40,422 nucleotides of DNA from an uncultured Pseudomonadota bacterium (GCA_903885375.1 CAISIK010000213.1:1-40422); one strand, 5' to 3'. Numbered from the stretch's first letter, positions 7,602 through 17,152 are shown. Notes: generated by a model from the sequence alone, not told the origin. Numbers and translations are program-made.

Positions 7602-9488
7602 CTACTTGCAGCCGAGGCCGAACTCGAACTCGTTGTCCGACTCGTCGCATTCCATGACATTCGAGCCGGTGGAGTCGGAGCCGCCATCCACGGCGAGACG
7701 GAGGCCCCAGAGGTCGCCGGTGAGACCCTCGATGCGGGCGGTCGTGGAGGCTTCCATCATCCCGGCGCGCACGCCGGCGGTCCAGGTGGTGGTCCAGATG
7801 ACCTCCTCGTGGTCGCCGAAGTCGCCGTAGATCTCGAGGGTGACGGGATCCACCACGTCGGAGGTGCCGTCGTTGCCCACGCTGTAGCTCACCTCGATGA
7901 CGCCTTCCTCGCACTCCTCGACGCAGATCGCCTGTACCTTGCCGACGAGGTTCTGGTTGGGGAAGACCGCCTCCACCGGGGGGCCCGCGCGGAAGTTGTT
8001 GTAGCCGACGTTCCAGTTCACGTCGGGCACGGCGGGGATGCTCATGTCGTCGTTGACGTTGGTGATGGAGAAGCCCTGCTGGTTCCAGTAGCGGAACCCC
8101 GCGGTGAACTCATTGGCCGCATCCTCCATGACGAACACGCCGGCGTTGTAGGTTCCGAAGGCCATGTCCACGTGGCCGTCGGCGTCGAGGTCGGCCACCA
8201 CCGGCATCTGCCCGCAGTAGCTGGTGGCGCCCGCGAGGGTGCTCAGGAGGAGGCCGGTGTCGCCTTCGAGGATGTGCAGGCCGTCGTTGCCCACGTGCAG
8301 CACCTCCCAAACGCCGTCGCCATCGAGGTCGTAGCCGGAGACGCCGTCGAAGAAGGTGGAGCTCGTACCCGACCAGCTCCACAGCTTGGTGCCATCGCCA
8401 TCGACCATCCACACGCCGGGGCTCACGGGCACCGCAATCTCGGGCTCGCCGTCGCCGTCGAAGTCCGCGATCGAGGGGGGACCGCTGTACCCGCCGCTGG
8501 TGATGGCGAGCGACCAGATCTGGGAGCCGTCGGTGTCGTAGAGCACGACCTTGCCCTGCATGGCCACCACGATCTCACCCTCCGGATCGCTGTCGAAGTT
8601 GCCCACGGCGGGGAAACCATCGCCCTGGCCGGTGGTCATCATGGAGGAGCCGTTCTTGCTGTAGGCGGCGTTGCCCACGATCACCTCCTGCTCGCCGTCG
8701 AGATCGATGTCGGCGGCGATCGAGTTCGGCGACTCGCCGCTGATGGCCGAGCCGTAGCCCGCGGAGCCGGTGGCGTAGGTGGCGCCGGTCTGGCCGTTGA
8801 TGATCACGCGGCCGGTGTAGACCTCCGGGTTGCTGTCGGCGTCGAGATCGGCGATGCCGATGATGCCGCAGTACTGCTTGGTGCCGGTGCTGCCCGGTCC
8901 CGTCCAGTACGTGGAGCCATCGTGACCGTGAACGGCGAGGCTGCCGTAGAGGCCGCCGACCACCACCTCCGGCCACCCATCGCCGTCGAGATCGCCGATG
9001 GCGGGGGTGGACTGTTCGATGTTGCTGCTCGAGGCGCTCCACTTGATCGTGCCATCGGACTCGTAGGCGCGGATGAAACCGCTGTAGGGCGCGGCCACGA
9101 GGTCGGGATCGTCGTTGTTGTCTACCGTGCCATCGCCGTTGTCATCGTCGAGCTGGCCGATGACCACGGTGCTGAGCATGGTGCCGATGGTGTTGTCCTG
9201 CCACTTGTAGGCGAGGGTCCAGTCGGGCGTGCTCTCCGGCGGCGCTTCGCAGTCGGTGCGCTGGCTCAGGGCGTAGGCGCGGGTGGAGAGGTCCTCATCC
9301 GCGCAGGTCTCGCCGGGGATCACGCCGCCGCCGGAGTCGGTGTCCTCCTCCTCCACGCTCGTGTCGACCGGCGGGGTCCAGTCGGTGCTCGTGTCGAACT
9401 CCTCGGGTTCGCCCTTCTCGCCGGAGAGGGTGTTGTCGTTCTCGCAGGCCACGAGGAGGGCGAGGCCGAGGAGGGGGAGATGACGCAT
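7602..9488 (-). CDS. FG-GAP/VCBS-repeat beta-propeller lipoprotein
   Basis: 628-residue surface lipoprotein. The start ATG at 9486-9488 has GGAG seven bases upstream. Signal peptide with lipobox LLVAC (Cys about residue 15), an acidic Thr/Ser/Asp-rich tether, then a long run of FG-GAP-type repeats with calcium loops such as DLDGDGWPEVVVGG, DFDGDGEPEIAV, DLDGDGVWEVL and DLDADGHVDMAFG, which should fold as an integrin-alpha-like beta-propeller. The C-terminal ~170 residues form a separate domain with Cys-rich CVEECEEG and beta-rich CARDB-like sequence (VSYSVGNDGTSDV). Known relatives are adhesins or polysaccharide-binding surface proteins; the ligand is unknown. The gene diverges from the small lipoprotein at 9603. 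Confidence 0.85.
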   Translation of the reverse strand: MRHLPLLGLALLVACENDNTLSGEKGEPEEFDTSTDWTPPVDTSVEEEDTDSGGGVIPGETCADEDLSTRAYALSQRTDCEAPPESTPDWTLAYKWQDNTIGTMLSTVVIGQLDDDNGDGTVDNNDDPDLVAAPYSGFIRAYESDGTIKWSASSSNIEQSTPAIGDLDGDGWPEVVVGGLYGSLAVHGHDGSTYWTGPGSTGTKQYCGIIGIADLDADSNPEVYTGRVIINGQTGATYATGSAGYGSAISGESPNSIAADIDLDGEQEVIVGNAAYSKNGSSMMTTGQGDGFPAVGNFDSDPEGEIVVAMQGKVVLYDTDGSQIWSLAITSGGYSGPPSIADFDGDGEPEIAVPVSPGVWMVDGDGTKLWSWSGTSSTFFDGVSGYDLDGDGVWEVLHVGNDGLHILEGDTGLLLSTLAGATSYCGQMPVVADLDADGHVDMAFGTYNAGVFVMEDAANEFTAGFRYWNQQGFSITNVNDDMSIPAVPDVNWNVGYNNFRAGPPVEAVFPNQNLVGKVQAICVEECEEGVIEVSYSVGNDGTSDVVDPVTLEIYGDFGDHEEVIWTTTWTAGVRAGMMEASTTARIEGLTGDLWGLRLAVDGGSDSTGSNVMECDESDNEFEFGLGCK

Positions 9489-9602
9489 GAGGGAACTCCG
9501 GTTCACGAGAACGGCTGCAGGGGGACAATACGCTAGTTCGGCCAAGGGTGTGACGGCGCGCGAAAAATGGGCCGCCTCGCCCGGTTCGGCTAAGTGGCCC
9601 CC

Positions 9603-10211
9603 ATGGCCCTCCTCCTTCTTCTTTCCATCCAGGCTTGCGCCCAACCCGAAGACACCAGCGGAGCCGATGTTCTCGGCGGCGGCGACTCCGCCGGCGGGGA
9701 TACCGGCGGCGGGGACACCGGCGGGAGCGACACCGGCGGCGAGGATTCGGACACCGCGGTCGACAGCGGGGATGACTCCGGCCGCGACACCAGCATCGTG
9801 CACGGTTCCCGCGTGGCGGACATCAGCGGCCACTACAACGGCACCGCCTTCACCATGACCTACGACACCTCGCCCATCCAGGACGTGTACTGCCAGGACT
9901 CGGGCGACTACCTGCTGCGGCTCCAGGACGCTGGCGGCGCGATGCAGATCTCCGTGAGCATCGGCGACCCCGTGGCCGGCACCACCACCACCTGGCCCGA
10001 CCTCGGCACCTCGCTCCTCTCGCTCGGCCCGCCCACCTCGTGGGCGCTCGACACCACCTTCCACGGCACCGTGCAGTCCGCGTCGATCACGGTCAACGAG
10101 TTCCAGCCGCTGGCCCGAATCACCGGCGCGTTCACGGTGGTGTGGACGGCCGACGCCAACGGCAATCCGAGCGCGGACGCGAGCGGAACGTTCGACCTCG
10201 CCTGCGACTAG
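9603..10211 (+). CDS. Small lipoprotein with Gly-Asp-Thr tether
   Basis: About 202 residues if ATG 9603 is used; an in-frame GTG at 9594 would add three residues. The N-terminus MALLLLLSIQAC is a short signal peptide with a somewhat poor lipobox (Gln at -2). After Cys comes a ~50-residue tether of GGDTGG/DSG units. The folded part (from ~residue 65) is beta-rich and ends in two Cys-containing strands (VYCQDSGDYLL and TFDLACD). I do not recognise the family. Its stop is 12 bp from the stop of the convergent lysyl-oxidase gene. Likely an outer-membrane-attached protein of unknown function. Confidence 0.7.
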   Translation: MALLLLLSIQACAQPEDTSGADVLGGGDSAGGDTGGGDTGGSDTGGEDSDTAVDSGDDSGRDTSIVHGSRVADISGHYNGTAFTMTYDTSPIQDVYCQDSGDYLLRLQDAGGAMQISVSIGDPVAGTTTTWPDLGTSLLSLGPPTSWALDTTFHGTVQSASITVNEFQPLARITGAFTVVWTADANGNPSADASGTFDLACD

Positions 10212-10223
10212 TCGCGCGCCCGC

Positions 10224-11057
10224 TCACGGGAGGGTGACGGGCAGCTCCAGCCGGTTGTCGTCGAAGGACTTCTCGGGGAAGGCGCGCCCGGGGTTCACTT
10301 CGAGCGCGAGGGTGTAGTCGCCTGCCGGGAGGTCGGTGACATCCACCCACTGGCAGTCGAGGTTCCAGGTGTAGGTGTCGGCCCACCCCACGGTGAGCCC
10401 CTGGAAGCCGCAGTTGTAGCGGGGCACCTGGCCCTCCTGCTCCGGCACCCAGGGCTCGCTGTCCCGCACGCAGAAGGCCTGCTTGTGGCCCGAGCCCACC
10501 ACGGAGCCGCCGGCATCGCGGAGGGTGAACTCGGCGTAGCCGCTGTAGTGGTAGTGGTCGTGGCACTCGCTCCACTCGAAGAACTCCGGGGTGGCCTCCG
10601 GGGGGCCGAGGATGAGATCGGCGGTGCCGAGGTTGGGCGTGGTGGTGTCGAAGCGGAGCACCTTCCGGTCGCCCGTGCCGCCCACGCAGGCCTCCTCGAT
10701 CATGCAGCTGTCGGCGGCCACGGAGATCGTCTCGAGCGTGAGGTGGCCGGTGGCGCGCGTGGCGTCGATCGAGAGGTCGGGCAGGGGGCAGACGCCGTCG
10801 GGGTCGGCGAGGGTGCACACCGAGGGGGAGTCGGGGGAGCAGCACGCGGTGCAGCAGAGAGCGCCGTCGGCGCAGGTGTTCGCGGTGGGGTCGCACGGCT
10901 CGCCCAGCTCTAGCGGCCCGGTGTCGACGCCGGAGTCACCGCCCGAGTCTCCGCCGGAGTCCGCGCCTGAATCGCCAGCGACCACCGCGGAGGACCGCGC
11001 CGGCTCCTCCACGCGAATGGGCGGCGGCGAGGAGCAGGCGAGGACGAGCCATACCAT
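10224..11057 (-). CDS. Lysyl oxidase-like lipoprotein
   Basis: 277 residues. Lipobox LVLAC (Cys8), a DSG-rich acidic tether, a small Cys-rich segment (residues ~54-90, nine Cys), then a lysyl oxidase catalytic domain. Seen residues: copper ligands His166, His168 and His170 in ECHDHYHY; Lys192 in GHKQAFC; Tyr229 in DTYTWNLDCQW. Lys192 and Tyr229 match the human LOX pair (Lys320, Tyr355) that forms the LTQ cofactor, with nearly the same spacing (37 versus 35). The product should be a copper amine oxidase acting on lysine side chains or amines outside the cell. Bacterial LOX homologues are known but uncommon; the physiological substrate is unknown. GTG at 11060 is an alternative start one codon upstream. 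Confidence 0.9.
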   Translation of the reverse strand: MVWLVLACSSPPPIRVEEPARSSAVVAGDSGADSGGDSGGDSGVDTGPLELGEPCDPTANTCADGALCCTACCSPDSPSVCTLADPDGVCPLPDLSIDATRATGHLTLETISVAADSCMIEEACVGGTGDRKVLRFDTTTPNLGTADLILGPPEATPEFFEWSECHDHYHYSGYAEFTLRDAGGSVVGSGHKQAFCVRDSEPWVPEQEGQVPRYNCGFQGLTVGWADTYTWNLDCQWVDVTDLPAGDYTLALEVNPGRAFPEKSFDDNRLELPVTLP

Positions 11058-11107
11058 CACTCCACGGTAACCGTCCCGGCGGCGAAGTTGGGGCGATAGC
11101 GGGAGAC

Positions 11108-11800
11108 GTGGTCACGGCCGCCGACATCGCCGCCTACTTCGTGCGCTGGCCCGGCCATTCGTTCGCCGCGCTCGGCCACGCGGAGAACGCCGCCGCGCTC
11201 GACCTCCGGCCCATGGGCGTGCCGGCCCGCTTCTTCGATGCCGCCCGCCATGGCCACCTCGTGGCCGCCTACGCAGCGGCCAACGCCCGCGCCTTCCCGG
11301 GCGCGCTCACCCTCCCCGGCTGGGTGCTCGCCGACCTGTACCTGCTCCCCGGCGCCATCGCGCTCCTGCTCGATGAGCACGACACGATCGTGGCGGCGTG
11401 GTGCGGCGTGCCCACGGTCGTGGCCGGCGAGGTCATGGGGGTGTCGCTCCTCGCCGAGCCGGCCGGCCGCGGCGCCGCGACCATCGTGAAGCGCCTTGGC
11501 GTGGCGATGCTCGGCGCCCACGCCCAGCGCGGCCTGACCCAGTGGACGAGCCGCTCGATCCGCGCCCACACCCGCCTCGGCCCCCTCGACCTCCTCGGCC
11601 CCGCCCCCGCCGCGCACGGCGCCGCCTCGGAGAGCTTCGTGTACCGCTGCACCGTGACGGCGCCCGACCCGACCCCCACCGACCGCGTGTCGCCCGCGCT
11701 CGGGCCCGCGCTGGCCGCCGAAGCCGCAGCCGGGCGGCGCGTGCAACTCGTGGCGCCGGGCCTCGACGACGCCGGTCTGCTCGTCGTGAGCCGGGCGTAG
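11108..11800 (+). CDS. Unknown Ala-rich protein
   Basis: 230 residues from GTG 11108. Codon third positions are strongly G/C in this frame, which supports a real gene. I do not recognise a family. It has no signal peptide and no obvious membrane helix. Recognisable pieces are a hydrophobic beta-strand segment (LADLYLLPGAIALLLDEHDTI) and repeated Ala/Leu helices; a cytosolic fold is likely. It diverges from the lysyl oxidase gene (50 bp between starts) and is followed 105 bp later by a HAD hydrolase on the same strand. Long frames on the opposite strand here are composition shadows. Confidence 0.6.
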   Translation: MVTAADIAAYFVRWPGHSFAALGHAENAAALDLRPMGVPARFFDAARHGHLVAAYAAANARAFPGALTLPGWVLADLYLLPGAIALLLDEHDTIVAAWCGVPTVVAGEVMGVSLLAEPAGRGAATIVKRLGVAMLGAHAQRGLTQWTSRSIRAHTRLGPLDLLGPAPAAHGAASESFVYRCTVTAPDPTPTDRVSPALGPALAAEAAAGRRVQLVAPGLDDAGLLVVSRA

Positions 11801-11905
11801 GGCGGGCACCCCGGCGGCGCCGCGATGTGCGGCGGTGCCCGGTGCACCCCGAGGTGGGGATTCGCACATCGCCCACCCCCACCTCCTCGGGCTATGCGGG
11901 CGCGC

Positions 11906-12766
11906 ATGTCCATCCGGCTCGTGATCTTCGACTTCGACGGCACCCTGACCGATATCGCCGATGAGGGCGCCCAGTTCGAGGCCGCCTACACCCGCGCGGT
12001 GCTCGACCTGTGCGGGGAGGCCCGTCGGCCCGCCTGGGAGGCCGCCAGGACCAGCGTGCTCGCCGATGCGCCGGAGCTCGGCTGGGACATGGGCAGCGGC
12101 GCCACGGCCCCCGGTGATGCCGACCCCTACATCTCCGCCACGCTCGCGCTTTCCCGGTTCGCGCGCGCCGAGCGGCTGCCGATCCTCGGGAGTGACGACC
12201 CGCGCCACGCCGCCATCCGTGGCGATTTCGGCGGGGCGCTGTACCAGGCTGCGTACGGGGCGCTCCGTCCCGCGTTCCGGCCCGAGGCGCGCGCCGTGAT
12301 CGAGGCGGCGGCGAGCCGCGTGCCGCACGTGCGGGTCGTCACCAACTCCAGCACCGCGAAGGTCACCGAGAAGATGCGCCACCTCGGCCTTGCGGTGGCC
12401 GTGGGGGTGGATGGCGACGCGCGCAAGTTCGAGGTGAGCGAGCCCACGGTGAACGTGGAGGCGATGGCGGCCGTGCCTGCGTCGTGGCGTGTGCCGTCGT
12501 TGCGCCGGCCCGTGCTGCCGCGCCGGGGGCGGTACTTCGACGTGCTCACCCGCGTGTGGGCGGAAACGGGCACCCGCCCCGAGGAGACGCTCGTGGTGGG
12601 CGACATCGTGGAGCTCGACCTCGTGCTGCCGGGGCTGCTCGGTGCGTCGGTGCACTACGTGGAGCGCGCCCGCGCCCACCCCTACGAGGGGGAGCTCCTG
12701 GCGGAGTTCGGCGCGCGGGCCAGCCGCAGCCCTTCGCTCGAGGGAGCGCTCGCCCGCTTGCCGTGA
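11906..12766 (+). CDS. HAD-superfamily hydrolase
   Basis: 286 residues from ATG 11906 (an in-frame ATG at 11894 is the alternative). Motif I is DFDGTLTD near the N-terminus (nucleophile Asp9, acid Asp11), motif II is VTNSS about residue 148, and motif IV is VVGDIVELD. Between I and II lies a helical cap of ~120 residues. The family splits phosphate esters or related bonds; the substrate cannot be read from the sequence. The region after motif II includes a basic stretch (RRPVLPRRGRYF) that may supply the motif III Lys/Arg. The stop codon is followed directly by a parS-like site. Confidence 0.82.
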   Translation: MSIRLVIFDFDGTLTDIADEGAQFEAAYTRAVLDLCGEARRPAWEAARTSVLADAPELGWDMGSGATAPGDADPYISATLALSRFARAERLPILGSDDPRHAAIRGDFGGALYQAAYGALRPAFRPEARAVIEAAASRVPHVRVVTNSSTAKVTEKMRHLGLAVAVGVDGDARKFEVSEPTVNVEAMAAVPASWRVPSLRRPVLPRRGRYFDVLTRVWAETGTRPEETLVVGDIVELDLVLPGLLGASVHYVERARAHPYEGELLAEFGARASRSPSLEGALARLP

Positions 12767-12782
12767 TGTTCCACGTGCAACA
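12767..12782 (+). promoter_or_regulatory. parS-like centromere site (candidate)
   Basis: TGTTCCACGTGCAACA is a near-palindrome around CACGTG. It matches 14 of 16 bases of the classical parS (TGTTTCACGTGAAACA) and, from memory, 15 of 16 of the M. xanthus form (TGTTCCACGTGGAACA). It lies in the 42-bp gap between two convergent genes, starting on the base after a stop codon. parS sites load ParB near the replication origin. I found no second copy among the other CACGTG hexamers in the window, whereas parS normally occurs in clusters, so this is a candidate only. Confidence 0.5.
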
Positions 12783-12786
12783 CCGG

Positions 12787-12806
12787 CAGCGGCCTCGCCG
12801 CCGCTG
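12787..12806. terminator. Hairpin between convergent genes
   Basis: CAGCGGC-CTCGCC-GCCGCTG forms a 7-bp GC stem with a 6-base loop in the short gap between the convergent HAD and MopE-repeat genes. There is no T-run on either side, so any termination would be weak or Rho-assisted. Confidence 0.35.
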
Positions 12807-12808
12807 AA

Positions 12809-14182
12809 CTAGTTGCAGGTCTGGGGGTTGGTGCCGCTGCAGCCGTTGTGGTCGCAGAAGACGGTGTCGGTGAGCGCGGCCGAGTTGCCGAAACACCAGC
12901 CGTTGTCGGCGTGGGGCTGCCGGTCCACGTCTTCCGGCTCGTTGTCGTCGACCCCGACATCGCCCCAGTCGCAGCCGGTCGTGTCGAGCGTGCCGTCGTT
13001 CTTGCTGGAGAAGTAGAAGCCACCGGCGATCGGGGCGGTGTTGCCGATGACGCCGGCCGCCGCGAGCGCGGTGCCTTCGCATCGGAGCGTGCCGAAGGTC
13101 TGGACCCACACGCCGCCGCCGACCGCGGTGGCCTCGTTGCCGGCGATGAGCGAGTCGACCATCGACATGCTCGCGTAGTCCTTGAGCGCCACGGCGCCGC
13201 CATAGGCGGTGCGGTTGCCGGTGAGCACGACATCGCGGAGGGTGACGTTGGGGGTGGCGGCGGTGCCGCCCGCCTGGGCCACGGCGATGGCGCCGCCCTT
13301 GGTGCCATCCTCGCTGCCGATACCACCCGTGAGGGTGAGGCCCTCGAGGGTGAGCGTGGTGTCCGTCACGGCTACGATCGAGCCGGTGGCGCCGCCGGTG
13401 GTGCCGCCGGTGGTCATGACGGTGAGGTCGGGACCGGCCACACCCACCACGTTCAGCGTGCTGCCGAGCTTGGCGAGGACGATCTTGTTGTACCAGGTGC
13501 CTTCGCACAGGTAGAGCGTGCCGTCGGTGACCTCGAGGTCGTAGCCCGCCTGGTCGCCGATGTAGGCGGGATCGCTTGAGGTGCCGGCCGCGAGGGCCGT
13601 GGTCACATCCACGACCGTGCCATCGCTGCCCGCCCAGGTGGCGGTGAGCGGCTCGTCGATCACCGAGTCGCAGTTCTCGTCCATGCCGGAGCAGAGGTCG
13701 ATGGCTTCGGGGTTCACGTTGGCGTTGGTGTCGTCGCAGTCGGAGCTGTCGGCCACGTGGTCGGCCGGCTCGCTGCAGTAGGTGGCGGCGGACGCGGGAT
13801 CGCCGAAACCATCGCCATCGACGTCGGCGTACCACTCGGTGCCGAGGTCCTCGTCGATCTCGCCGTTGCAGTTGTCGTCGACCTCGTTGCACGTTTCCAC
13901 CGCCGCGGGATTCACCAGCGCGTTGGTGTCGTCGCAGTCATCGGCGTTGGCGACGGGGTGGGCGGGCGGCGTGTCGCAGTCGTCGTAGCCGGTACCGAAG
14001 CCGTAGCCGTCGCCATCCGCATCCTCGAAGATGTCGGCCGTGAGGTCCGTGCAGGGCATGCCAGTGTCGTTGCCGGTGTCGCCGCCCGTGTCGTCGCCGC
14101 CTTGCTTGTCGGTGTCGGGGCAGCCGGCGAGGAACAGGGCGAGCACGAGCACGCTGGCGTTGCGCAGGGATGGGGAGGACAT
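12809..14182 (-). CDS. Lipoprotein with MopE-type metal-binding repeats and beta-helix domain
   Basis: 457 residues. Signal peptide and lipobox LAGC (Cys about 21), a GGDTG tether, then two MopE-like putative metal-binding repeats of the form D-x-DGDGYG ... DCDDTN..VNP.A.E.C...DDNC.G.IDE (residues ~50-175). The following ~230 residues show short repeating strands with Gly turns (GGAIAVAQAG, YGGAVALKD, GGGVWVQTFG), typical of a right-handed parallel beta-helix as in polymorphic outer-membrane proteins. The C-terminus is Cys-rich (CDHNGCSGTNPQTC). Its role is probably surface adhesion or metal binding. The family is common in Myxococcota but uncharacterised. It is followed 58 bases upstream by the SDR gene on the same strand. 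Confidence 0.85.
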   Translation of the reverse strand: MSSPSLRNASVLVLALFLAGCPDTDKQGGDDTGGDTGNDTGMPCTDLTADIFEDADGDGYGFGTGYDDCDTPPAHPVANADDCDDTNALVNPAAVETCNEVDDNCNGEIDEDLGTEWYADVDGDGFGDPASAATYCSEPADHVADSSDCDDTNANVNPEAIDLCSGMDENCDSVIDEPLTATWAGSDGTVVDVTTALAAGTSSDPAYIGDQAGYDLEVTDGTLYLCEGTWYNKIVLAKLGSTLNVVGVAGPDLTVMTTGGTTGGATGSIVAVTDTTLTLEGLTLTGGIGSEDGTKGGAIAVAQAGGTAATPNVTLRDVVLTGNRTAYGGAVALKDYASMSMVDSLIAGNEATAVGGGVWVQTFGTLRCEGTALAAAGVIGNTAPIAGGFYFSSKNDGTLDTTGCDWGDVGVDDNEPEDVDRQPHADNGWCFGNSAALTDTVFCDHNGCSGTNPQTCN

Positions 14183-14240
14183 GCGGGCAACATATCCCCG
14201 GCGGCCTCGCCAAATCGCAAATTCTCTGTGCCCTCCGGCC

Positions 14241-15254
14241 TCAGAGGTGGAGGAGGCCGCCGACGTAGCGCCTGAGGCCGGTGCCGCCGAGGTCGGGGGC
14301 TTCGATGCCCACTTCGGACAGCGCCGCCGCGGCCTCCGTGCGGTCGAAGTCGAGGTCGCTCCCCAGGTACTCCAGCTGCGTTCCGAGGGCGGCGTGAGCC
14401 CGGGCTTCGAGCCGCGTGGGGTTGCGGAGGGCGCCGCGCCGGGGCGTCTGTACGCGGAGACCGGGGAACTCCGCGCGCTCGGCCACGGCGGCGAAGAAGG
14501 CCTCCTGGCTCGGCGGCGGCGCGAGGAGGTGGAGACAACGCCCGGCGGCCGTGGTCGAGGTGGCCACGGCAGCGACGGCGGCCCCGATCCAGGCCGCGGG
14601 CGAGAGCGCGATCGGCCCGGGCTTCAGCCCCGGCACGCGCAGCTGGCTCTTCCAGTGGCGCGGGTTCCACGCCTCGGCCGCGACGAGCCCCACGAAGGTG
14701 GAGAGGGCATCGAGGCCGCCCTCGGCATCCGGCCCCTCCACATGGCCGAGCCGCAGGACGACGATCTCGACCCCGCAACGTTTCCCGGCGGCCCGCGCCG
14801 CCCCTTCGGCCTCGAGCATGCACTCCTCGCCGGCGTTGTGGAACGCCTGGCCCACGTCGAGCTCCGACTCCAGCGCGCGCCCCCGCCGCGCGCCGGCCAC
14901 CCGCACGGTGGAGAGGAGCACGAGGCGCCGCGGCCGGAGGGTCTCGATGAGGTCGACCGTGGCATCCACGTTGAGGCGGCGCTGGGCGCGGGCATCACGC
15001 GGGTAGCTGTGGCCATCGAGGGCGGCGTGAACGAGGGTTTCCCAGGCGCCGGGCTGGAGGCTGCGGGCCCGGCCGGTGAGCTCGCCTTCGAGCACCGTCA
15101 GCCCCGCGAGGCCGAGGCGCTCCATTCGTGCGGCAGGGTCGAGCCCGCCGCGGCTGCGAACGAGCGCCGTGACGTGGTGACCCGCCGCGACCAGCGGGCC
15201 GGCGATGCGACGGCCGATCCGCCCCGTTGCCCCCGTCAGCAGCACGTTCTGCAC
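14241..15254 (-). CDS. SDR-family (epimerase/reductase-like) protein lacking the catalytic Tyr-Lys
   Basis: 337 residues from a GTG start (15252-15254). N-terminal Rossmann motif GATGRIG (residues 8-14) for NAD(P), then LVLLSTVRVAG, where the catalytic Ser/Thr lies in extended SDRs. The next conserved block, usually F-x-N-x-Y-E-x-S-K-x-E-A-E in fatty-acyl/thioester reductase-like members, reads F138-H-N-A-G142-E-E-C-M146-L-E-A-E, so the catalytic Tyr and Lys are Gly and Met. The C-terminal segment (LGTQLEYLGSDLDFDRTEAAAAL) still resembles acyl-CoA reductase-type proteins. It may be a non-catalytic, NAD-binding relative. It diverges from the exported protein at 15334. Confidence 0.82.
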   Translation of the reverse strand: MQNVLLTGATGRIGRRIAGPLVAAGHHVTALVRSRGGLDPAARMERLGLAGLTVLEGELTGRARSLQPGAWETLVHAALDGHSYPRDARAQRRLNVDATVDLIETLRPRRLVLLSTVRVAGARRGRALESELDVGQAFHNAGEECMLEAEGAARAAGKRCGVEIVVLRLGHVEGPDAEGGLDALSTFVGLVAAEAWNPRHWKSQLRVPGLKPGPIALSPAAWIGAAVAAVATSTTAAGRCLHLLAPPPSQEAFFAAVAERAEFPGLRVQTPRRGALRNPTRLEARAHAALGTQLEYLGSDLDFDRTEAAAALSEVGIEAPDLGGTGLRRYVGGLLHL

Positions 15255-15333
15255 GCTTCCGCGCTAACCTGCCCGCTGCGGGACAGGGCCGACTTTGTGA
15301 ATACGAGGCGTCGGCGGCGCGTTAGCACCCGGC

Positions 15334-15906
15334 ATGCGCTTCCTTGCTTCCTCCTCCGTCCTGTTCCCCCTGTTCCTCCTCGCCGCCACGCCCGCGGTGG
15401 CCAAGCCGGCCGCGGCGGACTGGATGGCCAAGGCCGCCACGTTCAGCAACGCCGACGTGATCAATGGTCGCGGGCCGGGCCTCGCCCCCGGCGTCCTCGC
15501 GAAGGTGCCCGAAACGCTGCAGGCGCAGGCCGCGGTGGTCACCCTGGTTGACAAGCAGGGCCTCACGCAGGTGGAGATCGTCTGCAACACCGCCGGCATC
15601 TACGAGCTGCAGAACGGCTCGGAGTTCGGTCGGCGCTCCGCGCTCGGCAGCCTGCACGCCAACATCTTCGCTGCCATCGCGGGCAACAGCGAGGCGGGCC
15701 CCACCGGTGGCGGTGCGTTCGGCAAGATCGAGCTCCCGGCCAGCACCGGCGAGAAGAATTACGCCGAGTTCATCAAGGGCCGTGAGGCCGAGGATGTGGT
15801 CGTCACCCTCGGGTGGATGATGAAGGAAGGGCCGCAGGTGTACGCCACCCTTTACGCCGACCGCATCGAGCTCAACGTCGAGGCGCCCAAGGCTGCCAAG
15901 AAGTAG
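15334..15906 (+). CDS. Small exported protein of unknown function
   Basis: 190 residues. Clear Sec signal peptide (MRFLASSS, then a hydrophobic core, cleavage likely after AVA about residue 23). The mature protein is alpha/beta with no recognised motif; it has a single Cys (EIVCNTAG) and ends in a Lys/Ala tail (APKAAKK). The segment DVVVTLGWMMKEGPQVYATLYADRIELNV suggests a beta-sandwich edge. No lipobox, so probably free in the periplasm. It is convergent with kbl (18 bp between stop codons). Confidence 0.72.
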   Translation: MRFLASSSVLFPLFLLAATPAVAKPAAADWMAKAATFSNADVINGRGPGLAPGVLAKVPETLQAQAAVVTLVDKQGLTQVEIVCNTAGIYELQNGSEFGRRSALGSLHANIFAAIAGNSEAGPTGGGAFGKIELPASTGEKNYAEFIKGREAEDVVVTLGWMMKEGPQVYATLYADRIELNVEAPKAAKK

Positions 15907-15924
15907 GGCGAAGCGGGCGCGGGT

Positions 15925-17115
<1,191 letters not shown>

Positions 17116-17152
17116 CGGGGCTTCCGGGGCGCGCGGCGACCTAACCCGCGGC

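Noticed and set aside
12787..12806. The hairpin as a strong bidirectional intrinsic terminator
   Set aside because: No T-run on either strand; kept only as a weak terminator call.
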